Below, one piece after another: positions 35,851 to 44,679 of a stretch of 64,000 nucleotides of DNA. Numbering within the stretch: the stretch's first letter is position 1; each line of letters opens with the position of its first letter. Made by a program: the position numbers and the translations under genes. Under the pieces are notes generated by a model that worked only from the letters and a program-made list of their open reading frames with translations, did not search any database and was not told where the DNA came from. The stretch is from Nitrospira defluvii (GTDB lineage Bacteria; Nitrospirota; Nitrospiria; Nitrospirales; Nitrospiraceae): NCBI GenBank assembly GCA_011525625.1, contig WYAX01000006.1:1-64000 (forward strand), written 5' to 3'.

Positions 35851-38532
35851 ATGTCGCACGCCTTGGACGCAAATTCCCATATGGTGCACGAGGCTTCGTT
35901 GGTGGTGTCCCAACTGCTGGCGGAACAACGCCAGGCGATTCAGCAGCGATTACTGGCCGGTGCCTCTGGCGACGAGGTGGTCGTCGCCACGACAGATATG
36001 GTCGATGGTTTGATCATCGGCCGGTATCGGACTGCAGCGCGGACCGGCGGCGAGGCGCTCACGACCGCCGGATTCCAGCAGTGTTGTCTGGTGGCGATCG
36101 GGGGCTACGGGCGGCGGGAATTGGCGCCGCACTCCGACATCGATCTGATGTTTCTCTTTCATCCGGATGCCGCCAAGGTGATGCCGGAGTTGGTGAAACA
36201 GGTGCTCCATCCGCTCTGGGACAGCGGGTTCCAGGTCGGACATAGCGTGCGGACTATTCAGGACTGTCTCGATCTGGGTGTAGCGGACCTCACGGTCCGG
36301 ACCTCGATGATGGAGGCCCGGTTTCTTGCGGGGAGCCCAGAACTGTTTCAGCAGTTTCATGCGCGGTATCTGCGGAAAGTCGTGTCGAGCGGGTTCGATG
36401 CCTATCTCGAACAGAAAGTGGCCGAGCGTCAGCGTGAATACCGGAAGTTCGGCGAGACGGTGTACCTGCTGGAGCCGAACGTCAAGAAGAGCCAAGGCGG
36501 TTTGCGGGATCTCCACCTGTTGCAATGGATCGGCTCGGCCCGTTTTCATGCCTCCACCATCCGGGAATTGTCCGATCGCGGCATTCTGTCCCAGGCCGAC
36601 TATCGCGCGCTCAAAGAGGCGCGAGAATTTCTCTTGCGTGTACGTTCGTTTCTCCACATTCGCGCCGGCATGGCACAGGAAATTCTCACCTTCGATGAGC
36701 AGGTCTGGCTGGCGAAGCAGCTCGGGTTCACCGATCGGCCTCATCTGCTGGCCGTCGAACAGTTCATGCAGCAGTACTATCGGCACACCATGGGGCTGCA
36801 CGCGGCATTGATGCGATTTGTCGAGCGGTGTCGGCGTCGAACCTTGTGGCAGCGGGTGTCGCGGTGGTTGCCGGCTCAGCGGATCGAGCGATATTTCGCC
36901 ATCGACGGCGAAGCCTTGACGGTGCCGACTGAGTCGCGTTCCCAAGTGTTGGGGAAACCGGCGTTATTGCTGACGCTCTTTGACCTCGCGCGATCGCGCA
37001 AATTGAGCATCGATCCGTCACTGCTGGAAGACATTCACCGGCATGCCGAAACCCTGTCCGCCGAGCAGTTCCATACCCCGGAGACCGGGCACACCTTCCT
37101 GTCGATTCTGGCCGGGCCCGGTACGGCAAAAGCCTTGGAAGCAATGCATCGCGCGCATCTGCTGGAGAAACTGGTGCCGGCCTTCTCGCGGGTCCGTGGG
37201 CTGATGCAGTTCAATCAGTACCATAAGTACACGGTCGACGAGCATAGCTTACTGGCGGTGGCGAAGGCCGAGGCCCTGGCCGAGCATCCCGGCGTGTTAG
37301 GGGACGTGTACCGAGAGATTAAGCGGAAGGACCTGCTGCATTTGGCCCTGCTCCTTCATGATTTGGGAAAAGGCCATGAAGAAGACCACAGTGAGGTCGG
37401 GAAGCGGTTGGCGGAAGAGACTGCCGCACGTCTAGGGTTCGATGAGCGGGAGTCACGAACCCTAGTGATGCTCGTTCATCGCCACCTGCTGATGGCTCAC
37501 ACGGCATTTCGTCGCGATCCTTATGACGAGAAGGTGCTGCTCCCTTTTGCCCGAGAGGTCGGGACGCCGGAGGTCTTGCGAAAACTCTTGGCGCTGACGG
37601 CTGCGGACATCGCAGCGGTCGGTCCGGATGTGCTCACGAAATGGAAAGAGTCTTTGCTCGTGGAGTTGTATCTGCGGGCGATGCAGGAGGTCTCCGGCGA
37701 GCGTGAAACCGCGGATGAGCCGCAGCGGTTGGCGCGCATCGCCGATGATGTGGTCGCACACGCATCGGACAAGCGAAATCCGCCGCATGACAGGGCCTGG
37801 ATTCGATCAGAACTCGAACAATTCCCTCTGCGGTATGCCTACGGTACCAGTCCGCATCGAATTGCCGTTCATCTGGGCGCCATTCGCCGTCTACAACCGG
37901 GCGGCGTCGTGATTGAGACGGAATTCAACGCGCCGCTGGGTACCTGCGAATATGCCGTCATCGCGCATAACGATGTGATCCCGGGCTTGTTCTCAAAGAT
38001 CGCCGGGGTCATGGCGGCGGGCGGGCTGCAGATCCTGGATGCGCAAATTGTGACACGAAAGGATGGTGTGGTCGTAGATAGCTTTCAGGTCGCCGACCCG
38101 GATTACCAGGGCGAGCCTCCTATGGACCGGCGCGAGTCGATTGCGGCAACGATTACGGACGTGCTGACCGGTCGGCAATCCATCGAGGCGGTGATGCGGC
38201 GTGGAGCTCGGTTGAGTCTGGGGCGATCGTTGCCCGCTCACAGACAGCCGGCGGAAGTCCGGATCGACAACGAGACATCCGACCGCTTTACCATTCTTGA
38301 TGTTTTTGCGGATGATCGGCAGGGATTGCTGTACATTATCACGAACGCCATTTTTCAGTTAGGGTTGTCGGTGCATGCGTCTCGGATTTCCACCAGGCTG
38401 GATCAGGTGGCCGACGTGTTTTATGTGACCAGTATGGACGGGGAAAAAGTGGAAGAGGTCGGCCGTCTGGAAACCATCCGGGCGTCGATCCTTAATGAGA
38501 TTGAAGTGTTTCTTGGGGCTCATGCGGCGTAA
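35851..38532 (+). CDS. glnD: Bifunctional [protein-PII] uridylyltransferase / UMP-removing enzyme
   Basis: 893 aa. Nucleotidyltransferase motif GGYGRRELAPHSDIDLMFLF at about residues 82-102, HD hydrolase domain HLALLLHDLGKGHEEDHSEVG at about 495-516, and two C-terminal ACT domains (CEYAVIAHNDVIPGLFSKIAGVM near 700, FTILDVFADDRQGLLYIITNAI near 812) that sense glutamine. Starts 3 nt after PII, its substrate. Key residues look intact. Confidence 0.97.
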   Translation: MSHALDANSHMVHEASLVVSQLLAEQRQAIQQRLLAGASGDEVVVATTDMVDGLIIGRYRTAARTGGEALTTAGFQQCCLVAIGGYGRRELAPHSDIDLMFLFHPDAAKVMPELVKQVLHPLWDSGFQVGHSVRTIQDCLDLGVADLTVRTSMMEARFLAGSPELFQQFHARYLRKVVSSGFDAYLEQKVAERQREYRKFGETVYLLEPNVKKSQGGLRDLHLLQWIGSARFHASTIRELSDRGILSQADYRALKEAREFLLRVRSFLHIRAGMAQEILTFDEQVWLAKQLGFTDRPHLLAVEQFMQQYYRHTMGLHAALMRFVERCRRRTLWQRVSRWLPAQRIERYFAIDGEALTVPTESRSQVLGKPALLLTLFDLARSRKLSIDPSLLEDIHRHAETLSAEQFHTPETGHTFLSILAGPGTAKALEAMHRAHLLEKLVPAFSRVRGLMQFNQYHKYTVDEHSLLAVAKAEALAEHPGVLGDVYREIKRKDLLHLALLLHDLGKGHEEDHSEVGKRLAEETAARLGFDERESRTLVMLVHRHLLMAHTAFRRDPYDEKVLLPFAREVGTPEVLRKLLALTAADIAAVGPDVLTKWKESLLVELYLRAMQEVSGERETADEPQRLARIADDVVAHASDKRNPPHDRAWIRSELEQFPLRYAYGTSPHRIAVHLGAIRRLQPGGVVIETEFNAPLGTCEYAVIAHNDVIPGLFSKIAGVMAAGGLQILDAQIVTRKDGVVVDSFQVADPDYQGEPPMDRRESIAATITDVLTGRQSIEAVMRRGARLSLGRSLPAHRQPAEVRIDNETSDRFTILDVFADDRQGLLYIITNAIFQLGLSVHASRISTRLDQVADVFYVTSMDGEKVEEVGRLETIRASILNEIEVFLGAHAA

Positions 38533-38581
38533 GGACGGCGAGGGAAGGTGTTTTTTTATCGGCGGTTGAAAGGAGGAGGGG

Positions 38582-39991
38582 ATGAACGTTCGTGAGGTGT
38601 TAGATTTTGCAAAGAAGAACAAGGTCCAGGTTGTGGACATGAAGTTCGTGGACCTGATCGGCACCTGGCAGCATTTTACGATTCCGGTCAGTGAACTGAC
38701 GGAAGGCCTGTTCAAGGACGGCTCCGGGCTCGACGGGTCATCGATTCGAGGCTGGAGGGCGATCAACAACAGCGACATGCTGCTCGTGCCGGACCCGGCG
38801 ACTGCCTGCATGGATCCGTTTTGTTCGGTGCCGACGTTGAGCCTTATCGGCAACGTAGTCGATCCGATCACCCGGGAAATGTACGATCGCGACCCGCGGT
38901 TCATCGCCCAGAAGGCGGAGAAGTATCTCCAGAGCACCAAGATCGGCGACACCTCCTACTGGGGACCGGAAGCTGAATTCTTTATCTTCGATCATGCGCG
39001 GTATGACCAGACGAATCACAGCGCCTACTACCACATCGATTCCGATGAGGGCGTGTGGAATATGGGGCAGGAGGGGGTCAATCTCGGTGGAAAGATTCGC
39101 CACAAGGAAGGTTACTTTCCGGTGGCGCCGACGGATACGCAGCAGGATATCCGCACCGAAATGATTCTCGAGATGGAAAAGGCGGGCATCGCCACGGAAA
39201 AGCATCACCACGAAGTGGCGACGGCAGGGCAGGCCGAAATCGACATTCGCTTCGACAGCCTGCTGAGAACCGCCGACAAGATGATGATGTTCAAATATAT
39301 CGTCAAGAATGTCGCGCGTCGGCACGGCAAGACCGTGACCTTTATGCCGAAGCCGATTTTTGGGGACAACGGTTCGGGTATGCATACCCACCAGAGCATT
39401 TGGAAGGACGGCAAGCCGCTGTTTGCCGGGAAGGAATATGCCGGCGTCTCGCAGATGTGCCTGCACTACATTGGCGGCATCTTGAAGCATGCGCCCGCGC
39501 TGGCCGCCTTCACCAACCCGTCGACCAACTCATACAAACGCCTGACTCCTGGCTTCGAGGCGCCGGTGTTGTTGGCCTATTCGAGCCGCAACCGGTCGGC
39601 CGGTATTCGCATTCCGATGTATTCCCCCAGCCCGAAGGCCAAGCGGATTGAAGTCCGCTTCCCGGATCCGGCTGCCAATCCCTATCTGGCGTTTGCTGCG
39701 ATGTTGATGGCCGGACTGGACGGGATCGAGAACAAGATCAATCCCGGGGAGCCGGCGGAGAAGGACCTGTACGATCTTGAGGCGAAGGAAGCCGCGAAGA
39801 TCCGCACGATGCCGGGCAGCCTCGACGAGGCGCTCAACCACTTGGAGAAGGATCATCAGTTCCTCCTCAAGGGCGGGGTGTTCAGCGAGGACCTCATTGA
39901 GGCCTGGATCGGCTACAAGCGCACCAAGGAAGTCGATACGATGCGGTTGCGGCCGCACCCGTACGAATTCTTCCTGTACTACGACGTGTAG
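38582..39991 (+). CDS. glnA: Glutamine synthetase, type I (adenylylatable)
   Basis: 469 aa, ATP + glutamate + ammonia to glutamine. [31 protein letters not shown] (metal site), [21 protein letters not shown] (ATP site) and [18 protein letters not shown] are conserved. The codon at 39770-39772 gives Tyr397 inside EKDLYDLE, the adenylylation target in the GS-I-beta class. AAAGGAGGAGGGG precedes the ATG. The two GlnE-like genes at 47080 and 49426 are the likely modifiers. Confidence 0.97.
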   Translation: MNVREVLDFAKKNKVQVVDMKFVDLIGTWQHFTIPVSELTEGLFKDGSGLDGSSIRGWRAINNSDMLLVPDPATACMDPFCSVPTLSLIGNVVDPITREMYDRDPRFIAQKAEKYLQSTKIGDTSYWGPEAEFFIFDHARYDQTNHSAYYHIDSDEGVWNMGQEGVNLGGKIRHKEGYFPVAPTDTQQDIRTEMILEMEKAGIATEKHHHEVATAGQAEIDIRFDSLLRTADKMMMFKYIVKNVARRHGKTVTFMPKPIFGDNGSGMHTHQSIWKDGKPLFAGKEYAGVSQMCLHYIGGILKHAPALAAFTNPSTNSYKRLTPGFEAPVLLAYSSRNRSAGIRIPMYSPSPKAKRIEVRFPDPAANPYLAFAAMLMAGLDGIENKINPGEPAEKDLYDLEAKEAAKIRTMPGSLDEALNHLEKDHQFLLKGGVFSEDLIEAWIGYKRTKEVDTMRLRPHPYEFFLYYDV

Positions 39992-40017
39992 ACCTGCCGC
40001 CTTTTCGTCGAGGGCGC

Positions 40018-40046
40018 TTGACGAATCTTTGAGGCGGTGGTATACA
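40018..40046 (+). promoter_or_regulatory. Promoter of the nirC-cynS-nirA leader
   Basis: TTGACG 40018-40023, exactly 17 nt, TATACA 40041-40046; predicted start near 40053. This lies 26 nt after the glnA stop and 20 nt before the first ANTAR hairpin, so the long leader has its own promoter. Confidence 0.75.
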
Positions 40047-40065
40047 TGCCGAATGCGGGTGAGCA

Positions 40066-40155
40066 CAGGCAACGGCGCCTGGTCGTAAACCTGCTCCATA
40101 TACGGTACACGGACAATGGCGTCCGTCATTCTTCCAAGAGTGGCGGACGCCGTTT
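40066..40155 (+). promoter_or_regulatory. ANTAR-type attenuator 1 of the nirC leader
   Basis: P1 CAGGC-AACGGC-GCCTG (40066-40081) and P2 ACGGAC-AATGGC-GTCCGT (40109-40126) both have perfect stems and A1/G4 hexaloops, 27 nt apart. P2 overlaps a 15 bp terminator: GGCGTCCG 40118-40125 pairs with CGGACGCC 40144-40151, continuing inward to a TCCA tetraloop, followed by GTTTTCGTTT. It might otherwise be taken for the glnA terminator; the P1-P2 pair makes it a regulated one. Confidence 0.87.
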
Positions 40156-40163
40156 TCGTTTCT

Positions 40164-40272
40164 GTCGACGTTGAAGTCGGCTGACAGCACCGGGCGAGGT
40201 TGCCGCAACCTGGCCAAGCAGGACAAAGACGTCCTTTTCCCCACTTGCGGGGATAAGGACGTCTTTTTTTTT
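40164..40272 (+). promoter_or_regulatory. ANTAR-type attenuator 2 of the nirC leader
   Basis: P2 AGGAC-AAAGAC-GTCCT (40220-40235) has an A1/G4 hexaloop and shares bases with a terminator: GACGTCCTT 40228-40236 with AAGGACGTC 40255-40263, an inner TCCCC/GGGGA stem, then nine T (40264-40272). A possible P1 is GTCGAC-GTTGAA-GTCGGC (40164-40181), but its loop has G at position 1 and it is 38 nt away, so P1 is uncertain. It stands in series with attenuator 1. Confidence 0.75.
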
Positions 40273-40310
40273 AATTGTGCGGGCGCAGTGACCACCGAAA
40301 GGAGAGCCTC

Positions 40311-41141
40311 ATGCATACGGCAGATCACGAGCGGATTGCAGGGGTGGCAGCGAGGAAGTGGTCGTTTTTTGAGCGGTCCTCAGGTGGATATCTCATTCTC
40401 TCGGCGTTAGCCGGCATCTATCTCGGGTTTGGAATGGCGTTGATCTTCAGTCTGGGAGGACCTCTGGCTGCGGCCGGTTCTCCGGTGGTCAAACTGATCA
40501 TGGGCGTATCGTTCGGGGTGGCGTTGACGCTCGTCGTCTTTGCGGGGGCCGAGCTGTTCACCGGCAACAATCTGATCGGCGCTATCGGTGGCCTATCGAG
40601 AAGTCTCTCCTGGGGCCAAGCCCTGCAACTCAATGCCTGGTCGTGGCTTGGCAATCTGGTGGGATCGTTGGGGTTGGCTTGGCTCATCGTGCAATCGGGC
40701 GTCTTTGCGAAGGGGCCGACGACGGATCTGATCGAGAAAGTTGCTGCGGTCAAAATGTCGTTGCCTGCCTGGGAACTATTCGTGCGGGGCATCCTCTGCA
40801 ATTGGCTCATTTGTCTGGCGATCTGGATGACGGGTCGCACGACCAGCGATACGGCGAAGATTCTGCTGATTTTCTGGTGTCTGTTCGCCTTCATCGGCAC
40901 GGGGTTTGAGCACAGCATCGCCAATCAATCGTTGCTGGGGATGGCGCTGTTCCTGCCGCATGATGCCGCGGTGACGTGGGGGGCCTTCTGGTACAACCAG
41001 CTGTTTGTGGTGCTGGGAAATCTGGTGGGCGGCGGGCTGTTCGTCGGGGGGCTCTATTGGATGGTGAGCCCCTATCGGGTGACGGCAGCGACGGCGGCTC
41101 CGGTGTCTCAATCGGTGGCGTCGGTCGTAACGGGATCCTAA
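40311..41141 (+). CDS. nirC: Formate/nitrite family channel, NirC-like
   Basis: 276 aa, six membrane helices, pentameric FNT fold. FAGAELFTGNN, LVGSLGLAWLI, RGILCNWLICLAIWMTGRT and the central GFEHSIANQS (conserved His) are FNT hallmarks. ATG 40311 follows AAAGGAGAG. With nirA in the same operon, nitrite import for assimilation is the likely role; formate transport is not excluded by sequence. Confidence 0.92.
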   Translation: MHTADHERIAGVAARKWSFFERSSGGYLILSALAGIYLGFGMALIFSLGGPLAAAGSPVVKLIMGVSFGVALTLVVFAGAELFTGNNLIGAIGGLSRSLSWGQALQLNAWSWLGNLVGSLGLAWLIVQSGVFAKGPTTDLIEKVAAVKMSLPAWELFVRGILCNWLICLAIWMTGRTTSDTAKILLIFWCLFAFIGTGFEHSIANQSLLGMALFLPHDAAVTWGAFWYNQLFVVLGNLVGGGLFVGGLYWMVSPYRVTAATAAPVSQSVASVVTGS

Positions 41142-41194
41142 TGAAACGACGTGCTGAGATCGATTCACGGGCGAATCACGAATGGGAGGTCACA

Positions 41195-41635
41195 ATGGAG
41201 AAAACAGCGGTACGCAAGGCGATCCGGGCGCAACGGTTGAACAAGAACGTCACGATTGCAGAAGTAGCGAAGACGGTCGGGAAGAATCCGACGTTCGTCG
41301 CCGCCGCGTTGAACGGCAATCATCGCCTGTCACCGGAGGACGCGGGCAAAGTGGGGAAGTTGCTCGATCTGGACAAAGAACAAATCAGTTCCCTCAGCAC
41401 GTTCCCCGTCCGGGCCGATTTCCCGAATGCGACGGATCCTTTCAAGTATCGCCTGTTGGAAGTCATCGGTGTCTACGGCGACTCATTGCGGGAGATGGCG
41501 AACGAAATGTTCGGTGACGGGATCATGAGCGCCATTGATTTTACCTTGGATATGGAAAAGGTGACCGGCAGCCAGGGCGAGGCCCGGTGCAAGATCACGC
41601 TCAATGGGAAGTGGCTCGAATACAAAACGTTCTAG
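41195..41635 (+). CDS. cynS: Cyanate hydratase (cyanase)
   Basis: 146 aa. Converts cyanate and bicarbonate to CO2 and carbamate, which yields ammonia. An N-terminal HTH-like domain (TIAEVAKTVGKNPTFVAAALNGNHRLSPEDA) precedes the catalytic part FKYRLLEVIGVYGDSLREM and FGDGIMSAIDFTLDMEKV, which contains the Arg, Glu and Ser of the cyanase active site. ATG 41195 after GGGAGG; an upstream open frame from 40976 is a shadow of nirC. 53 nt after nirC. Confidence 0.95.
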   Translation: MEKTAVRKAIRAQRLNKNVTIAEVAKTVGKNPTFVAAALNGNHRLSPEDAGKVGKLLDLDKEQISSLSTFPVRADFPNATDPFKYRLLEVIGVYGDSLREMANEMFGDGIMSAIDFTLDMEKVTGSQGEARCKITLNGKWLEYKTF

Positions 41636-41645
41636 GTAACGAAGC

Positions 41646-41670
41646 GGGTGATGCCGCTGAGACGGCACCC
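41646..41670 (+). repeat. Hairpin between cynS and the winged-helix gene
   Basis: GGGT 41646-41649 with ACCC 41667-41670 and inner GCCG 41653-41656 with CGGC 41663-41666; the hexaloop CTGAGA does not follow the A1/G4 rule. It is 17 nt before the next start codon. It may be an mRNA processing or stability element. Confidence 0.4.
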
Positions 41671-41687
41671 ACGGAAGGGAGGACACC

Positions 41688-41882
41688 ATGAAGACGACTG
41701 CAGAAACGGCGGTGTTGACGTTGCTCGAGCGACAGGCGCCCCAGTCCTTCGAAGAGTTGGTGGCCTTGTCCGGTCTCAGCGCATCACAGATCTTGTTGGT
41801 GGTGGATCGACTGAGTCGGGAGGGCGCGGTGGTGTTGAGGAAATCCGGACCGGACTATTCCGTCGCATTGGGGGGCGCGTGA
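41688..41882 (+). CDS. Small winged-helix protein coupled to nirA
   Basis: 64 aa. ETAVLTLLERQAPQSFEELVALSGLSASQILLVVDRLSREGAVVLRKSG fits a winged helix-turn-helix with a short wing, as in MarR or ROK DNA-binding parts, without an effector domain. AGGGAGGACACC precedes the ATG, and the stop shares one base with the nirA start (TGATG), so the two are translated together. Possible roles are local repressor or partner of nirA; function unknown. Confidence 0.8.
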   Translation: MKTTAETAVLTLLERQAPQSFEELVALSGLSASQILLVVDRLSREGAVVLRKSGPDYSVALGGA

Positions 41883-43486
41883 TGAACAAAATTGAAGCGA
41901 TTAAGTCGGAACAAGACGGATTATCGGTTCGGGACAGGCTGGCACACTATGCCCAAGCCGGGTGGGAGGCCATCCCGGAAAACGATATTCAACGGTTGAA
42001 ATGGTACGGCCTGTTCTTGCGGAATCCCACGCCCGGGTACTTCATGCTGCGGGTGCGCATGCCGGGCGGCCACACGACGGCGGCTCAACTCCGCGTACTG
42101 GCGGACATCGCGCTGGCGCATGGCAACGGCGTGATCGACATGACGACCAGGCAACAAGTGCAAGTGCGCCATCTGACGATCGCAGCGGTGCCTACGGTGT
42201 TCGACAAGCTGACGGAGGCGGGGCTCACGTCGATGCAAACCGGCATGGACAGCGTGCGGAATATCATGACGTGCCCAGTAGCCGGTCTGAATCCGAACGA
42301 ACTGCTCGACGGAACCGACATCGTGCGTGCGATCAATCACGAAGTGCTGGGCAATGGGGCCTATACGAATTTGCCGCGCAAGTGCAATATCGCGGTGACG
42401 GGCTGCGCGGACAATTGTCTCCACACGGAGACGCAAGACATCGCGTTGGTGCCGGCCTATCACGACTTGGGCCACGACAAGTGTTACGGCTACAACGTGT
42501 TGGTAGGCGGGAAGTTGGGCTCCGGCGGCTATCGTATCGCCAGTTCGTTGGATATGTTCGTCAATCCGGCGGAGGCCTTTGAGGTGTGCCGGACGCTGCT
42601 GCACATCTATCGGGATCACGGGCCACGAGAGAATCGCACGCAAGCGCGGTTCGCATTTCTGGTCGAAGCCTGGGGCGAGGCACGGCTGCGTCATGAGGTG
42701 GAGGTGCGGATGGGGCGAGCGCTGCCTGCTGCGGGCGTCGATGCTCGGGCGGCGGCGGAGCGCGATCACATCGGCATCTTCCGCCAAAAGCAACGTGGCA
42801 TGAACTATGTCGGGCTCAAAGTGCTGGTGGGACGGATCAAAGCCGCCGAGTTACGCGGCATTGCCGGGTTGGCGGATCGATATGGGACAGGTGAAGTGCG
42901 ACTCTCACCCGCGCAAGCGTTCGTCATCCCACATATCAGCGACCGGCTGGTGGGTGAGCTGGCGGAAGAGCCGCTGGTGAAGCAATTCGCGTACAATCCA
43001 TCGGCCCTCTACAAGGGACTGGTGAGTTGCGTCGGCAGCGACTACTGCAACCTGGCCGTCATTGAAACCAAAACCCGGGCCGTCGAAACGGCGCGGACGC
43101 TGGAGCGGAAGTTGGGCGATACCCTCAAGCCGATCACCGTCCATTGGTCAGGCTGTCCCGCCGGCTGCGGCAATCATCTCGTGGCGGATGTTGGATTGCT
43201 CGGCAAAAAGGCCCGGGTGAACGGCAAAGTCGTCGATGCTGTCGACATCTTTGTCGGTGGCCGTTCGGGGCCGGATCCGAAATTGGCCACGAAGATCATG
43301 GAGGATGTGCCCTGCGACAAGCTTCCGGCGGTACTGGAAAACGTGATGCCGTATCATACGCGGGACAAAATGCATCGGGTTCGCGGAAAGGTTGTGCCCA
43401 AGGCCGGGAGCGCGGCAAAGCCGGCGTCAGACCATGAGGGGGCCGTCATCCTGCCCGGCCTCACACCGCAACCCTTTTCGGCGTAA
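41882..43486 (+). CDS. nirA: Ferredoxin-nitrite reductase, assimilatory
   Basis: 534 aa siroheme [4Fe-4S] enzyme reducing nitrite to ammonia with six electrons. Ferrodoxin-like half domains start with RLKWYGLFLRNPTPGYFMLRVRMPGG; the nitrite/sulfite reductase repeats include RNIMTCPVAGLNPNEL and KCNIAVTGCADNC. Cluster ligands appear as CVGSDYC (about residue 382) and GCPAGCG (about 424). It could in principle be a sulfite reductase, but the nirC/cynS context favours nitrite. Last gene of the operon. Confidence 0.93.
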   Translation: MNKIEAIKSEQDGLSVRDRLAHYAQAGWEAIPENDIQRLKWYGLFLRNPTPGYFMLRVRMPGGHTTAAQLRVLADIALAHGNGVIDMTTRQQVQVRHLTIAAVPTVFDKLTEAGLTSMQTGMDSVRNIMTCPVAGLNPNELLDGTDIVRAINHEVLGNGAYTNLPRKCNIAVTGCADNCLHTETQDIALVPAYHDLGHDKCYGYNVLVGGKLGSGGYRIASSLDMFVNPAEAFEVCRTLLHIYRDHGPRENRTQARFAFLVEAWGEARLRHEVEVRMGRALPAAGVDARAAAERDHIGIFRQKQRGMNYVGLKVLVGRIKAAELRGIAGLADRYGTGEVRLSPAQAFVIPHISDRLVGELAEEPLVKQFAYNPSALYKGLVSCVGSDYCNLAVIETKTRAVETARTLERKLGDTLKPITVHWSGCPAGCGNHLVADVGLLGKKARVNGKVVDAVDIFVGGRSGPDPKLATKIMEDVPCDKLPAVLENVMPYHTRDKMHRVRGKVVPKAGSAAKPASDHEGAVILPGLTPQPFSA

Positions 43487-43541
43487 GGCTTGAGCCGATT
43501 TCGGACTTGAGTTATTCTCCTGGGCTCAACAAGGAGGCAGT

Positions 43542-44318
43542 ATGGCCAAGAAACTCAAGTCGAGCCAGGAACCGGCTGATGTGCTCAGCCGGCATATCGA
43601 AGATGTCCGCGGAACACTAGCGACCTTTCAAACCTTTTTGTCTCGGCGGAAGGGGAATGCCTCGCTGGAGGCATTTGACGAGCAGGCCGAGGAACTGCTG
43701 AGCGAGGCGTTCGGTGGAGCCTCGGAGGAACTGGAGGCGTATCAGTATGCCAAACTCGGCGAGGCGGCGATTCTTCCGGAGGAGGCGCAGGAAGCGGGTA
43801 CGCACAATCTCGATCGTGAGAGCCTGCATCAACGCAAGCAGGTATTGGAGAGTTGCCTGGCGCAGCTTGAACTGAAGCGCAGCACGAGGATCGGCCGTGA
43901 TTGGCGGCGGACGCTCGGAGAGAGGATCGATGGCCGTACGGTGGCGGAATTCATGTCATCCGAGGTCCGAAGCGTGCATAAAGGCGCGTCGATCAAGGAG
44001 GCTGGTCGCCTTTTGCACAAGTGGCGCATCGGATCGTTGCTCGTTGACGACGGCTCCCGTTATCTCGGCATCATTACGGATACGGATCTGAGCCGAAAAG
44101 CAGTGGCCAAGGGGCTGGATCCGAACACGACGACGGTGATGTCGTGTATGAGCAAGGCGGTCATCACCATCGAAGACAGTGAGCCTATCAAGGAGGCTCT
44201 CCGACTAATGAAGAAAGAAGGGATTCGCCACCTGCCGGTGACGGAAGACGGCACGATCATCGGGGTGTTATCCGTGGGAGATCTCCTCCGCGCGTATCAG
44301 AAAATGCTCGAACTCTAA
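43542..44318 (+). CDS. CBS-domain pair protein
   Basis: 258 aa. The N-terminal half (about 1-125) is helical and charged with no family I recognise. The C-terminal half has two CBS motifs: VAEFMSSEVRSVHKGASIKEA to YLGIITDTDLSRKAV, and VMSCMSKAVITIEDSEPIKEAL to GTIIGVLSVGDLL. CBS pairs bind adenine nucleotides and sense energy state. AAGGAGG before the ATG. Beside nirA, but its target is unknown. Confidence 0.85.
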   Translation: MAKKLKSSQEPADVLSRHIEDVRGTLATFQTFLSRRKGNASLEAFDEQAEELLSEAFGGASEELEAYQYAKLGEAAILPEEAQEAGTHNLDRESLHQRKQVLESCLAQLELKRSTRIGRDWRRTLGERIDGRTVAEFMSSEVRSVHKGASIKEAGRLLHKWRIGSLLVDDGSRYLGIITDTDLSRKAVAKGLDPNTTTVMSCMSKAVITIEDSEPIKEALRLMKKEGIRHLPVTEDGTIIGVLSVGDLLRAYQKMLEL

Positions 44319-44679
44319 TACTAGATTGGTCGGGTTCATCAGCTTCATCCGGTTCACGGGAAGGCGCCGGCGTACCTCAATCTGCGACCGGCCCTCCCGT
44401 GTACTGCGGTCTTCCCGTGGCGGCGCTCTGGAATATCCCTCGGCGCCTCACCCATTCCCACCATATCATGCGGCGACTGGTAGTGGACTCATCATCCGCC
44501 GCTGGTCTCGACCGGTTGTCCGGTGGTTACAGAGCGTCCTCATTGCTACGACGCCGAAGCCGTGCGGCTTGGTATGGCGGCATCACCTCCGTACTGCCAC
44601 AATCGTCGCTCGTCGACCGCCGCTTAAGCGGCTGCAGTCAGAACGCCCTGGTCTCAAGGGAGAGATGAAGGGAGGCAAG
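44319..44679 (+). other. GC-rich gap with long imperfect hairpin
   Basis: About 360 nt without a supported gene. The stretch 44355-44401 can fold into a long interrupted stem (CACGGGA pairing with TCCCGTG, inner CCGG with CCGG). A frame crosses the whole gap, but the deduced peptide is Arg/Ser-rich and does not look like protein. No ANTAR pair was found. Confidence 0.4.

Noticed and set aside
35950-36945. 331 codon minus-strand frame within glnD
   Set aside because: Shadow of glnD; Arg/His/Pro-rich and without start signal or motif.
40164-40181. Hairpin with loop GTTGAA as P1 of the second nirC attenuator
   Set aside because: Position 1 is G, not A, and it is 38 nt from P2. It is kept as uncertain within the feature and not counted among the seven matching hexaloops.
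41162-41177. GATTC-ACGGGC-GAATC hairpin before cynS with an A1/G4 hexaloop
   Set aside because: Single hairpin without partner, loop does not fit AAN, no terminator. A lone match of this kind is expected by chance a few times per window.
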